A stretch of 64,000 nt of DNA, from NCBI RefSeq assembly GCF_018917935.1, contig NZ_JAHLPN010000009.1:51461-115460 (forward strand), written 5' to 3'. Position 1 is the first letter of the stretch. Each line of letters opens with the position of its first letter. A program made the position numbers and the translations under genes. Shown in pieces: positions 38,442 through 47,380 of this stretch. The DNA is from Kineothrix sp. MSJ-39 (GTDB lineage: Bacteria; Bacillota; Clostridia; Lachnospirales; Lachnospiraceae). A model generated the notes under the pieces. That model made no database searches and was not told the origin of the DNA. It saw only the letters and a program-made list of their open reading frames with translations.

Positions 38442-39247
38442 TCACTTATCTTTGTGAGGATACGCCGGAAGGTATTTTTACAGCAATCTATGATGCATGG
38501 GCGGCAAAGATCCCGGATGACCGGCTTCATCTGATGACGGAGCAGGAGATGAATTTCAGTTTGTTTACGGAATACCGGCAGGTGGAAACGGATCAGGAAA
38601 AAGCAGTCAAGGTGGCACGTTCCATCCGGCAGAAGATTGCAAATGAAGCATATGTACAGGTGTATTATGCGTCACTGTCAGATGAAGAAGACAAGGTCGA
38701 TGCTATCTATCACTTTTTAAAACAGGGCTTTCGCTATGGAGCACGCGTTCTGGATATGCACGGTCTTGTGCAGGTATGCAGAGTATATGAGCTGTACCGG
38801 GCGGTGAGCAATGAAAATCAGAAATACAGAGGGTTTGTAAGGTTTGCGGAGATCGGCAGACAGGGACAGAAGCTATTGCTTGCCAGGATCCGCCCGAAGA
38901 ACCAGCTTCTGCCGCTTCTGGGACAACATTTTGCGGACAGGTTTGGGCAGGAAAATTTTGCGATCATAGATGATGAACGGGCAATGGGCTATTTCCATGG
39001 AAAGACGGCTTTTCTCTCCAAGGTGGATATGGCGCAGATAGACAGGCTGTGGCAGGGGCAGCGTGACACGGCGTATGAGGAACTGTTCCAGACGTTTTTT
39101 CGCAGCATTGCCATCAAAGAGCGGGAAAACTATGTCTGCCAGAGGACGATGTGCCCGATCCGTTACCGGGATTATATGGTGGAATTTAATAAGACAGGCA
39201 CAGATCACGAAAAGCTGCATAAGATACAGGAAGAACACAGAGCGTAG
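38438..39247 (+). CDS. Putative DNA metabolism protein (TIGR03915/DUF4130 family)
   Basis: A 269-residue protein beginning ITYLCEDTPEGIFTAIYDAW, the usual start of the partner of the radical SAM protein just upstream. In some relatives this domain is fused to a uracil-DNA glycosylase; no glycosylase domain is attached here. Translation is coupled through the ATGA overlap, with GGAGGGG about 9 bp upstream. The phrase RDYMVEFNKTG near the end is typical. It presumably works with the radical SAM protein on damaged or modified DNA. Confidence 0.85.
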   Translation: MITYLCEDTPEGIFTAIYDAWAAKIPDDRLHLMTEQEMNFSLFTEYRQVETDQEKAVKVARSIRQKIANEAYVQVYYASLSDEEDKVDAIYHFLKQGFRYGARVLDMHGLVQVCRVYELYRAVSNENQKYRGFVRFAEIGRQGQKLLLARIRPKNQLLPLLGQHFADRFGQENFAIIDDERAMGYFHGKTAFLSKVDMAQIDRLWQGQRDTAYEELFQTFFRSIAIKERENYVCQRTMCPIRYRDYMVEFNKTGTDHEKLHKIQEEHRA

Positions 39248-39258
39248 AGAAGTCTGAC

Positions 39259-39939
39259 ATGGAAAAAAGCAGAAAGTGGAAACTATTTCTGGGAGCGGGC
39301 ATTCTGGCAGTGTACGCATTTGCCAGTCTGCTTGCCTTCTGGCGTATGCCTGAAAGAGCAGCTGCATGGTCGGAAGATACGGTCCCAAAGCGCATAGCAC
39401 TTACCTTTGATGATGGCCCTTATCCGAATCTGACAAGGCAGCTTTTGGACGGACTGCGCGAGCGTGGTGTAAAAGCCAGCTTTTTTGTGGTGGGCGAAAA
39501 TGCAAAAGCCTATCCGGATGTGATCGAAACGATGTATGAGGACGGGCATCTGATCGGGAATCATACTTACCATCATGTACAGCTGACCGAAGTTGGTGAA
39601 GAGAAATTTAAAGAAGAGATCCGTATGACAAATGCGGTGCTTTCTGAGATCACCGGAGAAACACCGACCTTTATCAGACCACCGTATGGGAGCTGGAATA
39701 AAAAGTATGAGGAAGAATTAAATCTTTTCCCTGTTTTGTGGACGGTGGATCCGCTGGACTGGTGCTGTAACAGCAGCCAATGTGTTTATCAAAGAGTAGT
39801 GACGACTGTGAAGGAAAATGATATTATATTGTTGCATGATTGCTATGAGACATCTGTGACTGCTGCACTTTCAATCGTAGACAGCCTGCAGGCACAGGGG
39901 TATGAATTTGTTACAGTAGACGAACTGCTGCTGGAGTAG
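39259..39939 (+). CDS. Polysaccharide deacetylase (NodB/CE4), membrane-anchored
   Basis: A 226-residue protein with a signal anchor at about 8-29 and a NodB domain. The metal and catalytic motifs are complete: TFDDGP (Asp51, Asp52), HTYHH (His102, His106), RPPYG (140-144) and LLHD (His193, Asp194). It should remove acetyl groups from peptidoglycan or a surface glycan outside the membrane. It lies 11 bp after the repair pair and 35 bp before rarA, apparently by simple packing. Confidence 0.92.
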   Translation: MEKSRKWKLFLGAGILAVYAFASLLAFWRMPERAAAWSEDTVPKRIALTFDDGPYPNLTRQLLDGLRERGVKASFFVVGENAKAYPDVIETMYEDGHLIGNHTYHHVQLTEVGEEKFKEEIRMTNAVLSEITGETPTFIRPPYGSWNKKYEEELNLFPVLWTVDPLDWCCNSSQCVYQRVVTTVKENDIILLHDCYETSVTAALSIVDSLQAQGYEFVTVDELLLE

Positions 39940-39974
39940 CAGACAGGGCAGAGCATGCAGAGAGAAGGCATAGG

Positions 39975-41297
39975 ATGGACTTATTTGAATACATGAGACA
40001 GAATACGATGGAAAAGGAATCGCCGCTGGCAGCGCGTATGCGGCCGACAACCCTGTCAGAAATCGTGGGACAGCGTCATATCTTAGGCGAAGACAAGCTG
40101 TTGTATCGTGCGATCAAGGCGGATAAGCTCAGTTCTCTGATCTTTTACGGACCGCCGGGCACAGGAAAGACGACGATCGCCAAAGTCATTGCCAATACGA
40201 CAAGTGCGGAATTTACACAGATCAATGCGACCGTAGCAGGCAAAAAGGATATGGAGGAAGTCGTTGCAAAGGCAAAGGATACGATGGGCATGTATCAGAA
40301 AAAGACGATCCTCTTTATCGATGAGATCCACCGTTTCAACAAAGGGCAGCAGGATTATCTGCTTCCGTTTGTAGAGGACGGAACGATCATCCTGATCGGA
40401 GCGACAACGGAAAATCCGTATTTTGAGGTAAATGGAGCTTTGCTGTCACGGTCCATCATTTTTGAACTGAAACCGTTGGAGAAGGAGGATATCAAGGATC
40501 TGATCAGGCGGGCACTGACGGATGAAAAAAAGGGGCTTGGCAGCTATCAGGCAGAGATCGATGAAGATGCACTGGAATTTCTGGCAGATATGGCAGGCGG
40601 TGATGCAAGACATGCATTGAATGCGGTCGAGATCGGTGTCCTGACGACGCAGCGCAGTGAGGACGGAAAGATCCATCTTACCTTGCCAGTCGCTTCCGAA
40701 TGTATCCAGAAGCGTGTTGTGAAATACGACAAGACGGGAGATAATCATTACGATACGATATCTGCGTTTATCAAGAGCATGCGCGGGTCAGACCCGGATG
40801 CTGCTGTTTATTATCTGGCAAAGATGCTGTATGCGGGAGAAAGTGTGACGTTTATTGCGCGGCGTATGATGATCTGCGCGGCGGAAGATGTGGGAATGGC
40901 GGATCCGAATGCCATCCAGGTTGCAACCAGCGCAGCACTTGCAGTAGAGCGTGTCGGAATGCCAGAGGCGCAGATCATTTTGTCGGAGGCGGTAATCTAT
41001 ATCGCGACCGCACCAAAGAGCAACAGTGCCAACAATGCGATCGCTGCAGCGATGGACTGTGTCAGAAAGACCGGAAATCTGAAGGTACCGACGCATCTGC
41101 AGGATGCACACTATAAAGGCGCAGCAAAGCTGGGACATGGTCTGGGCTATCAATATGCGCATGATTTTGACAAGCATTATGTACAGCAGCAGTATCTGCC
41201 GGACGAACTGACAGATTCTGTTTTTTATGAACCGTCAACAATGGGCTATGAAAGTAAAGTACAGGAGCATATGAAATGGTTAAAAGAAGAAAAATAG
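39975..41297 (+). CDS. rarA: Replication-associated recombination protein RarA (MgsA)
   Basis: A 440-residue AAA+ ATPase of the RarA/WRNIP1 family, which acts at stalled forks. Walker A is GPPGTGKT (59-66), Walker B is ILFIDEIHRFNK, and sensor 1 is IGATTENP. The C-terminal tetramerisation part has MAAED-like ICAAEDVGMADP and the end phrase QEHMKWLKEEK. Its last 22 bp overlap the next gene. Confidence 0.95.
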   Translation: MDLFEYMRQNTMEKESPLAARMRPTTLSEIVGQRHILGEDKLLYRAIKADKLSSLIFYGPPGTGKTTIAKVIANTTSAEFTQINATVAGKKDMEEVVAKAKDTMGMYQKKTILFIDEIHRFNKGQQDYLLPFVEDGTIILIGATTENPYFEVNGALLSRSIIFELKPLEKEDIKDLIRRALTDEKKGLGSYQAEIDEDALEFLADMAGGDARHALNAVEIGVLTTQRSEDGKIHLTLPVASECIQKRVVKYDKTGDNHYDTISAFIKSMRGSDPDAAVYYLAKMLYAGESVTFIARRMMICAAEDVGMADPNAIQVATSAALAVERVGMPEAQIILSEAVIYIATAPKSNSANNAIAAAMDCVRKTGNLKVPTHLQDAHYKGAAKLGHGLGYQYAHDFDKHYVQQQYLPDELTDSVFYEPSTMGYESKVQEHMKWLKEEK

Positions 41298-42592
41298 ACC
41301 AGCGGATGGTCGTCATTTCGCTGGATGCAGTCGGAGCGAGAGATCTTGCCTATTTAAAAACATTACCGAATTTTCAGAAGCTGCGTGCACAGAGTGGGTA
41401 TTGCGACCATGTAGAGAGTGTCTATCCGTCCATTACCTATCCTGCGCATACGTCGATCGTAACAGGGAAAAAGCCACTGCATCATGGTGTTGTCAATAAC
41501 CTGCAGCTGCAGCCCGGCAGAAAGAGCCCGGACTGGATGTGGCAAAAGCATTTTATCCATGGAAAGACTTTATATGAAGCAGCGGCAGAAAAAGGATACG
41601 TCACAGCATCTATTTTATGGCCGGTGACAGGCAAAAGCGGGATCCGGTATTGTGTACCGGAGATCTTTGCCAATCACTGGTGGCAGAATCAGGTCACGGT
41701 ATCGGCGACAAACGGACCGGTGCTGTATCAGATCGAGCTGTTAAAGAAGTTCGGACATCTGATCGATGGCATCAAACAACCGCAGCTGGATAACTTTGTT
41801 TATGCGGCAGCAGACTATACGATCCGCAAATATGATCCGCAGCTGTTTCTGATCCATCTGACGGATGTGGACACCAACAGACATCTGTACGGACTGGATG
41901 CACCGCAGATCAAAGAAGCACTGGAGCGTCATGATGAAAGGCTGGGTGGCATCTGTCAGGCACTTGCCGAAACGGGAGATATGGAGAAAACGACGATCGT
42001 TGTGCTCGGCGATCATTGCCAGATCGATACCCATACAGTGCTGTATCCGAATTATTATCTGAAAAAAGCGGGGCTGATCCGGGCAACAGCAGACGGAAAG
42101 ATCAAAGACTATGATTTTATCGCGCAGCATTGTGATGGCAGTTGTTATATTTACGCCGGAAAGAAGCTGAAAAAACAAATGACAATCATGTCAACAGAGG
42201 AAAAGGAAGCAGTGATGAAGCAGCTGAGAGGCTGTCTGCAGAAAATACCGCATCTGCATGAGATCTTTTCCAGAAAGCATGCGGCTGCTCTCGGTGCAGA
42301 CGGTGACTGCATCTGTATGTTGGAAGCAGAGCCGGGATATTACTTCCAGAATGGCATGGAAAAGCCGCAGGAAGAAGTCGATCAGATGCAGGGCGAAAGA
42401 ATGCTGGCAACCCATGGATATCTGCCAACATTACCGGAATATGAAACGTTCTTTATGATGAGCGGATATGGAGTCAAACAGGGAGAAATCCCTAAGATGT
42501 ATTTATGGGATGAGGGACCGACACTTGCGTCAGTTCTTGGCGTATCCTTACCGGATACCGATGGTAAAATAATAGAGCAGCTTTTAAAATAG
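41276..42592 (+). CDS. Alkaline phosphatase superfamily (nucleotide pyrophosphatase/phosphodiesterase-like)
   Basis: A 438-residue protein of the NPP type. The metal ligand and nucleophile region reads VVISLDAVG and SVYPSITYPAHTSIVTG, where the Thr of SITYP is the likely nucleophile. DVDTNRHLYG and VVLGDHCQ supply further metal ligands. No signal peptide is present, so it should be cytoplasmic. The start overlaps rarA by 22 bp, with AGGAGC in rarA. The substrate is not known. Confidence 0.88.
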   Translation: MVKRRKIDQRMVVISLDAVGARDLAYLKTLPNFQKLRAQSGYCDHVESVYPSITYPAHTSIVTGKKPLHHGVVNNLQLQPGRKSPDWMWQKHFIHGKTLYEAAAEKGYVTASILWPVTGKSGIRYCVPEIFANHWWQNQVTVSATNGPVLYQIELLKKFGHLIDGIKQPQLDNFVYAAADYTIRKYDPQLFLIHLTDVDTNRHLYGLDAPQIKEALERHDERLGGICQALAETGDMEKTTIVVLGDHCQIDTHTVLYPNYYLKKAGLIRATADGKIKDYDFIAQHCDGSCYIYAGKKLKKQMTIMSTEEKEAVMKQLRGCLQKIPHLHEIFSRKHAAALGADGDCICMLEAEPGYYFQNGMEKPQEEVDQMQGERMLATHGYLPTLPEYETFFMMSGYGVKQGEIPKMYLWDEGPTLASVLGVSLPDTDGKIIEQLLK

Positions 42593-42601
42593 CTGCTCTA
42601 T
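42572..42601. terminator. Palindrome shared by the ends of two convergent genes
   Basis: ATAGAGCAGCT (42572-42582) and AGCTGCTCTAT (42591-42601) are exact inverted repeats around 8 nt. The stops of the plus and minus genes lie inside it and the genes overlap by 9 bp. It may terminate both transcripts, though flanking T runs are short. Confidence 0.6.
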
Positions 42602-43099
42602 CAGAAACTGATACACATCCTGACTTTTACGTTCCCATTTTTCGCAGATCGACTGGGCGATCGCTTCGGTTGGAACGGAGATCGTCAGATCGAGCAGTGT
42701 CACATGCTTTTCTCGGGCGATCAGATGGGCTTTGTATTCGCCGTCAGTTCCCTTGAAGAACTCACTGCTTAAAGAGGCTTCTTCTTTTAAAGAAATGGAT
42801 TTTTCCTGCAGATAAGTCTCAATGTCTTTTTTGATCTCCGGGGAAATCCTGTTTTCAAAAAAGCCCAGTGTTGTTTTCCCTTCTTCGGTGATCAAAAGCT
42901 GCGTCCGGTTACGGATCGTACGTTCCATGATCATATTGCTGTCCCTAAGCTGTGCCAGAACGGACTGCAGGTTCATATATGTCGTATATTCTTTTTCTAA
43001 TATAAAGTCTGTGATCTGTGCCTTGGTCAGCGGAAAATCTACGCGGTTCAGCATATAAAGCACGATCAGCTTATAAAGTGTCAACGGATCCTGTGTCAT
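42584..43099 (-). CDS. DUF4364 family protein
   Basis: A 171-residue protein that starts DPLTLYKLIVLYMLNRVDFPLTKAQITDFIL, a winged-helix-like N terminus seen in DUF4364. It may be a DNA-binding regulator, but no target is known. It overlaps the upstream radical SAM gene by 29 bp, which indicates co-transcription and coupled translation from the malic enzyme side. Confidence 0.85.
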   Translation of the reverse strand: MTQDPLTLYKLIVLYMLNRVDFPLTKAQITDFILEKEYTTYMNLQSVLAQLRDSNMIMERTIRNRTQLLITEEGKTTLGFFENRISPEIKKDIETYLQEKSISLKEEASLSSEFFKGTDGEYKAHLIAREKHVTLLDLTISVPTEAIAQSICEKWERKSQDVYQFLIEQLF

Positions 43100-44093
43100 G
43101 GATACCCTTCCTTTCTATATAATCCCTTCCCTGATAATGTCCGCCTGCCTTCAAGGCTTTGTGCAGGCTGTTTAAAACATTGCGCTTCTGCAGGCTCCAG
43201 GTCGGTGCGATCAGCAGATCCTTCGGCCCGTCTCCGGTAACTCTGTGCAGAATGATGGCAGGGTTTAAATGGTCAATGCAGCTGCAGAGCAGGTCGATGT
43301 AAGCCTCCTTTGAGAGACAGGAAAAAAAACCGCGCTCATATTCTGCCGCCAGATCTGTACCACGCAGAACATGTAAAAGCTGCAGCTTGATGCCAAAGAT
43401 ATTTTTATGACTTAAGTAGTCAATGGTGGCAAGCATATCTGCCTGCGTTTCCCCCGGAAGCCCTAGGATCACATGAACGATCACGGGAACGGACATTGCC
43501 TGCAACGCCGCGAGTGCCTCTTCAAAGCAGGAGAGCGGATAGCCGCGGCGTATATAAAGAGCTGTTTTTTCATGGATGGATTGCAGCCCCAGCTCGATCC
43601 AGATAAATTTATCGGGAAATTCTGTCTGGCATCGCTTTATCACATCCAGAACAGACGTGGGCAGGCAGTCCGGTCTTGTAGCGATGGAGATCCCGACGAT
43701 CTTCGGATGGGAGAGTGCCATGTGATACAGGGCATAGAGCCGCTCAGGAGCCGCATAGGTACCTGTGTAAGCCTGAAAATAGGCAATAAAACGCTGCCCG
43801 GTCTGCTTATCGCCAAAACGGGCAAGCGCCTGTGTGATTTGCGCATCGATCGAACTGTTCTGACGAATAGCAGTGGCGAATTCACCACTGCCGCCTGCAG
43901 AGCAGAAGATGCAGCCACGCGTGCCACACGTTCCGTCTCTGTTGGGGCAGGTAAATCCGCCATCCAGTGCAATCTTATATATTTTTTCACCGTATTTCTT
44001 TTTTAAATAGGCATTCAGGCTCTGGTACGGCTTATACAAAGCTTCTTCCCGGAGCTGGTTTTCTATCGGATCAGATGTGGGATTTGACAGCAT
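43071..44093 (-). CDS. Radical SAM protein, TIGR01212 family
   Basis: A 340-residue radical SAM protein with the family phrase LDGGFTCPNRDGT. The cluster ligands are Cys49, Cys61 and Cys64 (CPNRDG, then CIFC), with an extra Cys56. The SAM-binding GLPGETQ strand follows. The family is widespread and of uncertain role. I chose the ATG at 44093, which overlaps the end of the malic enzyme gene by 23 bp and has AGAGG upstream; a TTG 30 bp earlier is possible. Confidence 0.88.
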   Translation of the reverse strand: MLSNPTSDPIENQLREEALYKPYQSLNAYLKKKYGEKIYKIALDGGFTCPNRDGTCGTRGCIFCSAGGSGEFATAIRQNSSIDAQITQALARFGDKQTGQRFIAYFQAYTGTYAAPERLYALYHMALSHPKIVGISIATRPDCLPTSVLDVIKRCQTEFPDKFIWIELGLQSIHEKTALYIRRGYPLSCFEEALAALQAMSVPVIVHVILGLPGETQADMLATIDYLSHKNIFGIKLQLLHVLRGTDLAAEYERGFFSCLSKEAYIDLLCSCIDHLNPAIILHRVTGDGPKDLLIAPTWSLQKRNVLNSLHKALKAGGHYQGRDYIERKGIHDTGSVDTL

Positions 44094-45219
44094 TTGCAAC
44101 AACCTCTGCAACACGCGGATCAAAAGCCTGTGGCATGATATTGTCGTCGCTCAGCTCATCATCGGAAACGAGAGAAGCGATGGCAAGTGCAGCAGCAAGC
44201 TTCATATCTTCTGTGATCTGGGTAGCACGTCCTTCTAAAGCACCCTTGAAAATACCCGGGAATGCAACGACATTATTGACCTGATTCGGGAAATCGGATC
44301 TGCCTGTACCAACAACTCTGGCACCGGCTGCTTTTGCAACATCAGGCATGATCTCCGGAACCGGATTTGCCATGGCAAATAAAATGGAATCCTTGTTCAT
44401 GGATCTTACCATTTCAGACGTCACGATATTCGGTGCGGAAACACCGACAAAAATATCTGCACCCTTTAAAGCATCGGCAAGAGAGCCTGTTTCATTATTT
44501 GGATTGGTCACCTCTGTCATTTTCTGCTGCATCCAGTTCAGATTTTCGGAATCCTTTGAAATGATACCTGCCTTGTCACACATGATCACATTTGGGAAAC
44601 CATAGGTAAGGAGCAGCTTTGTGATCGCGATACCGGCACTTCCCGCACCGTTGATAACAACCTTGCAATCCTCTTTCTTCTTATTGACAACCTTTAAGGC
44701 ATTGATGATACCTGCAAGTACGACAATGGCTGTACCGTGCTGGTCATCATGGAAAACAGGAATGTTTAACGTCTGTTTCAGGCGTTCCTCGATCTCAAAG
44801 CATCTTGGTGCACTGATATCCTCTAAATTGATACCGCCGTAGTTGGGTGCAAGATAAGTGATTGTCTTGATGAGTTCTTCTGTATCCTGTGTGTCCAGAC
44901 AGATCGGAACGGCATTGACATTACCGAACTCCTTGAACAGTACACATTTTCCTTCCATAACAGGCATAGCAGCGAGCGGGCCGATATTTCCAAGACCGAG
45001 AACAGCACTGCCGTCTGAGATAACGGCAACAGTGTTTGCCTTCATTGTATATTTGTAAGCAGCTTCCGGATCCTCTGCGATCACCTTACAAGGCTCTGCG
45101 ACACCCGGTGTATAGGCAAGTGCAAGATCCTCTCTGGATTTGACAGATGCCTTTGCGGTGGTTTCCAGTTTACCGTTCCATTGTTCGTGAAGCTTTAACG
45201 CCAGCTCTTTTGATGCCAT
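44071..45219 (-). CDS. NAD(P)-dependent malic enzyme
   Basis: A 382-residue short-form malic enzyme that decarboxylates malate to pyruvate. Conserved parts include LALAYTPGVAEPCK, the catalytic Lys region LFKEFGNV, the metal-binding DDQHGTA and the nucleotide loop GAGSAGIA. The start at 45219 has GAGGAA upstream; a 20-residue in-frame extension upstream is not family-like. It is first of a three-gene minus-strand operon. The preference for NAD or NADP cannot be told here. Confidence 0.94.
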   Translation of the reverse strand: MASKELALKLHEQWNGKLETTAKASVKSREDLALAYTPGVAEPCKVIAEDPEAAYKYTMKANTVAVISDGSAVLGLGNIGPLAAMPVMEGKCVLFKEFGNVNAVPICLDTQDTEELIKTITYLAPNYGGINLEDISAPRCFEIEERLKQTLNIPVFHDDQHGTAIVVLAGIINALKVVNKKKEDCKVVINGAGSAGIAITKLLLTYGFPNVIMCDKAGIISKDSENLNWMQQKMTEVTNPNNETGSLADALKGADIFVGVSAPNIVTSEMVRSMNKDSILFAMANPVPEIMPDVAKAAGARVVGTGRSDFPNQVNNVVAFPGIFKGALEGRATQITEDMKLAAALAIASLVSDDELSDDNIMPQAFDPRVAEVVANAVKSHI

Positions 45220-45347
45220 TTTATTTTCCTCTTCCTTTGATATAATATAGTAAATAGATAGCAAATGATTGATTCGCAATTACCTATAATGATATAACAT
45301 CTTTTTGAGGTCTGCAATCCTTTACCATAAGAAAATATAAAAAGTAC

Positions 45348-45375
45348 TTTACTATTTAAAGTTATTTGTTATACT
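45348..45375 (+). promoter_or_regulatory. Promoter for rho
   Basis: TTTACT (45348-45353) and TATACT (45370-45375) are 16 bp apart. They leave an mRNA leader of about 160 nt before rho. Confidence 0.65.
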
Positions 45376-45540
45376 ATAGAAGCAAATCGTAATGCGGAAT
45401 GTTCTTTCTTATTTCATATTGTAGATGTGTGCGGTTATATGCAGGCGAAATCCCCAATGAGTTTAGAATCGAATATAATATGCAAATAACGGAGCAGATG
45501 ACGGGATAGAATCTGGCTGGAACAGGAGGTAATAAATTTG

Positions 45541-46833
45541 ATGAGAGAAAAGTATGAATCTCTGGCATTAGCAGATCTAAAAGAAATTGCAAAATCCAGA
45601 GGAATCAAAGGTGTTTCCACGATGAAAAAAGCAGATGTTGTGGAAGCAATGCTTGCAGAAGATGAAAAAAGTAAAATAAATCCGGAAAAGCTCAGCTCGG
45701 ATCTGGACAGCGGCGTGGAAGTTGGTGGAATCTTAGAGGTAATGCCGGATGGCTATGGCTTTATCCGAAGTGCCAATTATCTGCCGGGAGAAAATGATGT
45801 GTATGTGGCACCAAGCCAGATCCGCAAATTCGGGCTGAAAACAGGTGACATCATCACCGGTAACACAAGAGTAAAGACACAGGGAGAAAAATTCAGTGCA
45901 CTGTTATATGTCAAAAAGATCAACGGGCTGCATCCGGCGGAACTGGAGCACAGGATCAGCTTTGAAGACCTGACACCGATCTTCCCTGATGAGAGACTGA
46001 AGATGGAAACAAAGGGATCTTCCATTGCCATGCGTATCATGGATCTGATCAGCCCGGTCGGTAAAGGACAGCGTGGTATGATCGTATCACCGCCAAAGGC
46101 AGGTAAGACAACCCTTTTGAAAGAGGTAGCAAAGTCTATCAAGACAAATAACCCGGATATGCATCTGATCATCCTTCTGATCGATGAAAGACCGGAAGAA
46201 GTAACCGATATCAGAGAAGCAATCGAAGGTCCGAATGTAGAAGTGATCTACTCTACATTTGATGAACTGCCGGAACATCATAAGCGTGTATCCGAAATGG
46301 TAATTGAGCGTGCCAAGAGATTGGTAGAGCTGAAAAAGGATGTGACGATCCTGCTTGACAGCATTACCCGACTGACACGTGCCTACAACCTGACCGTTCC
46401 ACCGAGCGGCAGAACTTTATCAGGTGGTCTGGATCCGGCGGCTCTGCATATGCCGAAGCGTTTCTTTGGTGCAGCCAGAAATATGAGAGAGGGCGGAAGC
46501 CTTACCATACTGGCAACGGCACTGGTAGAGACAGGCTCCAAGATGGATGATGTGGTATACGAGGAATTCAAAGGAACCGGTAACATGGAAATGGTACTTG
46601 ACCGTAAACTTTCCGAAAAACGTGTATTCCCGGCGATCAGCATTCCGAAGTCCGGTACAAGACGTGAGGATCTGCTCCTTTCCGAAGAAGAACTGCAGGC
46701 GATCAATGTGATCCGTAAGGCGCTCAACAGCATGAAGCCGGATGAAGCAGTGGAAAAGGTCATCGATATGTTTGTCAGAACGAGAAATAACGATGAATTT
46801 GTCAAGATGATACAGAAAATTAAATTTATTTAA
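45541..46833 (+). CDS. rho: Transcription termination factor Rho
   Basis: A 430-residue RNA-dependent helicase. It has a Rho-N SAP-like domain (LADLKEIAKSRGIKGVSTMKK), the cold-shock RNA-binding domain (GILEVMPDGYGFIRS), Walker A SPPKAGKT (183-190), Walker B LLIDERPEEVTD and the Q and R loops (PPSGRTLSGG). AGGAGGT lies 10 bp before the ATG at 45541; a TTG directly before it is 7 bp away and could also start. The long leader may allow autoregulation. rpmE follows with its own promoter. Confidence 0.96.
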   Translation: MREKYESLALADLKEIAKSRGIKGVSTMKKADVVEAMLAEDEKSKINPEKLSSDLDSGVEVGGILEVMPDGYGFIRSANYLPGENDVYVAPSQIRKFGLKTGDIITGNTRVKTQGEKFSALLYVKKINGLHPAELEHRISFEDLTPIFPDERLKMETKGSSIAMRIMDLISPVGKGQRGMIVSPPKAGKTTLLKEVAKSIKTNNPDMHLIILLIDERPEEVTDIREAIEGPNVEVIYSTFDELPEHHKRVSEMVIERAKRLVELKKDVTILLDSITRLTRAYNLTVPPSGRTLSGGLDPAALHMPKRFFGAARNMREGGSLTILATALVETGSKMDDVVYEEFKGTGNMEMVLDRKLSEKRVFPAISIPKSGTRREDLLLSEEELQAINVIRKALNSMKPDEAVEKVIDMFVRTRNNDEFVKMIQKIKFI

Positions 46834-46843
46834 TAAAAAAGGC

Positions 46844-46872
46844 TTGCCATAGCGGAAAGCCTATGATACAAT
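46844..46872 (+). promoter_or_regulatory. Promoter for rpmE
   Basis: TTGCCA (46844-46849) and TACAAT (46867-46872) are 17 bp apart, 54 bp upstream of rpmE. A small AGGCTT/AAGCCT hairpin overlaps the -35 region. Confidence 0.65.
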
Positions 46873-46926
46873 AATAAAGCTGTTTATGTAGAAACGAAAG
46901 TAAATTCATATAGAGAGGTGAAAAAG

Positions 46927-47133
46927 ATGAAAGAAGGAATCCATCCAAACTACTATCAGGCAACTGTAACCTGTAACTGTGGCAATACATTTGTAACAGG
47001 TTCAACAAAAGAAGATATCCACGTTGAAATTTGTTCTAAGTGCCATTCATTCTATACAGGCCAGCAGAAATCAGCTAGAACTGATGGACGTATTGATAAG
47101 TTTAATAAGAAATACGGCGTTGTTAGTAAATAG
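46927..47133 (+). CDS. rpmE: 50S ribosomal protein L31, zinc-binding type
   Basis: A 68-residue ribosomal protein starting [16 protein letters not shown]. The four zinc ligands Cys16, Cys18, Cys36 and Cys39 are all present, so this is the zinc-containing form and not the Cys-less stress paralogue. GAGAGGTG precedes the ATG; an upstream in-frame GTG overlaps that site. A strong terminator follows. Confidence 0.97.
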   Translation: MKEGIHPNYYQATVTCNCGNTFVTGSTKEDIHVEICSKCHSFYTGQQKSARTDGRIDKFNKKYGVVSK

Positions 47134-47141
47134 TTTGACGT

Positions 47142-47177
47142 AAAAGGTTGAGATTTCTTATCTCAACCTTTTTTTGT
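47142..47177 (+). terminator. Terminator after rpmE
   Basis: AAAAGGTTGAGA pairs with TCTCAACCTTTT around 7 nt and is followed by a T run. Confidence 0.92.
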
Positions 47178-47320
47178 GTAATAGGAAACTTCGTTCCTAT
47201 TACACAAAAACGCTCCGTGGGGATGCGCACTGCGGCGTACAATGTAGATGTCGCAAGCGATCGCCGCAGGCGCAAGAATGTGCCAAGGCACATTCTTTGT
47301 TCTTATGGTGACGAGAAAGT
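47171..47320. repeat. Mosaic palindromic intergenic element
   Basis: Three perfect dyads lie in a row: 47171-47187 with 47194-47210 (17 bp), 47230-47237 with 47262-47269 (8 bp) and 47275-47282 with 47289-47296 (8 bp, loop CCAAGG). They end in TTATGGTGACGAGAAAG, close to the 21-bp repeat at 30480 and 30569. No coding frame with a ribosome site is present. Confidence 0.65.
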
Positions 47321-47380
47321 TTTATCCGATATGCATCGAGAAAATCAGAAGTAGTGGGATTTTCGAGAGGAGATATAGAA

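Noticed and set aside
44094..44123. TTG start 30 bp upstream for the TIGR01212 radical SAM protein
   Set aside because: It lies deeper in the malic enzyme gene and the family sequence begins well after the ATG at 44093; the ATG with AGAGG upstream is simpler.
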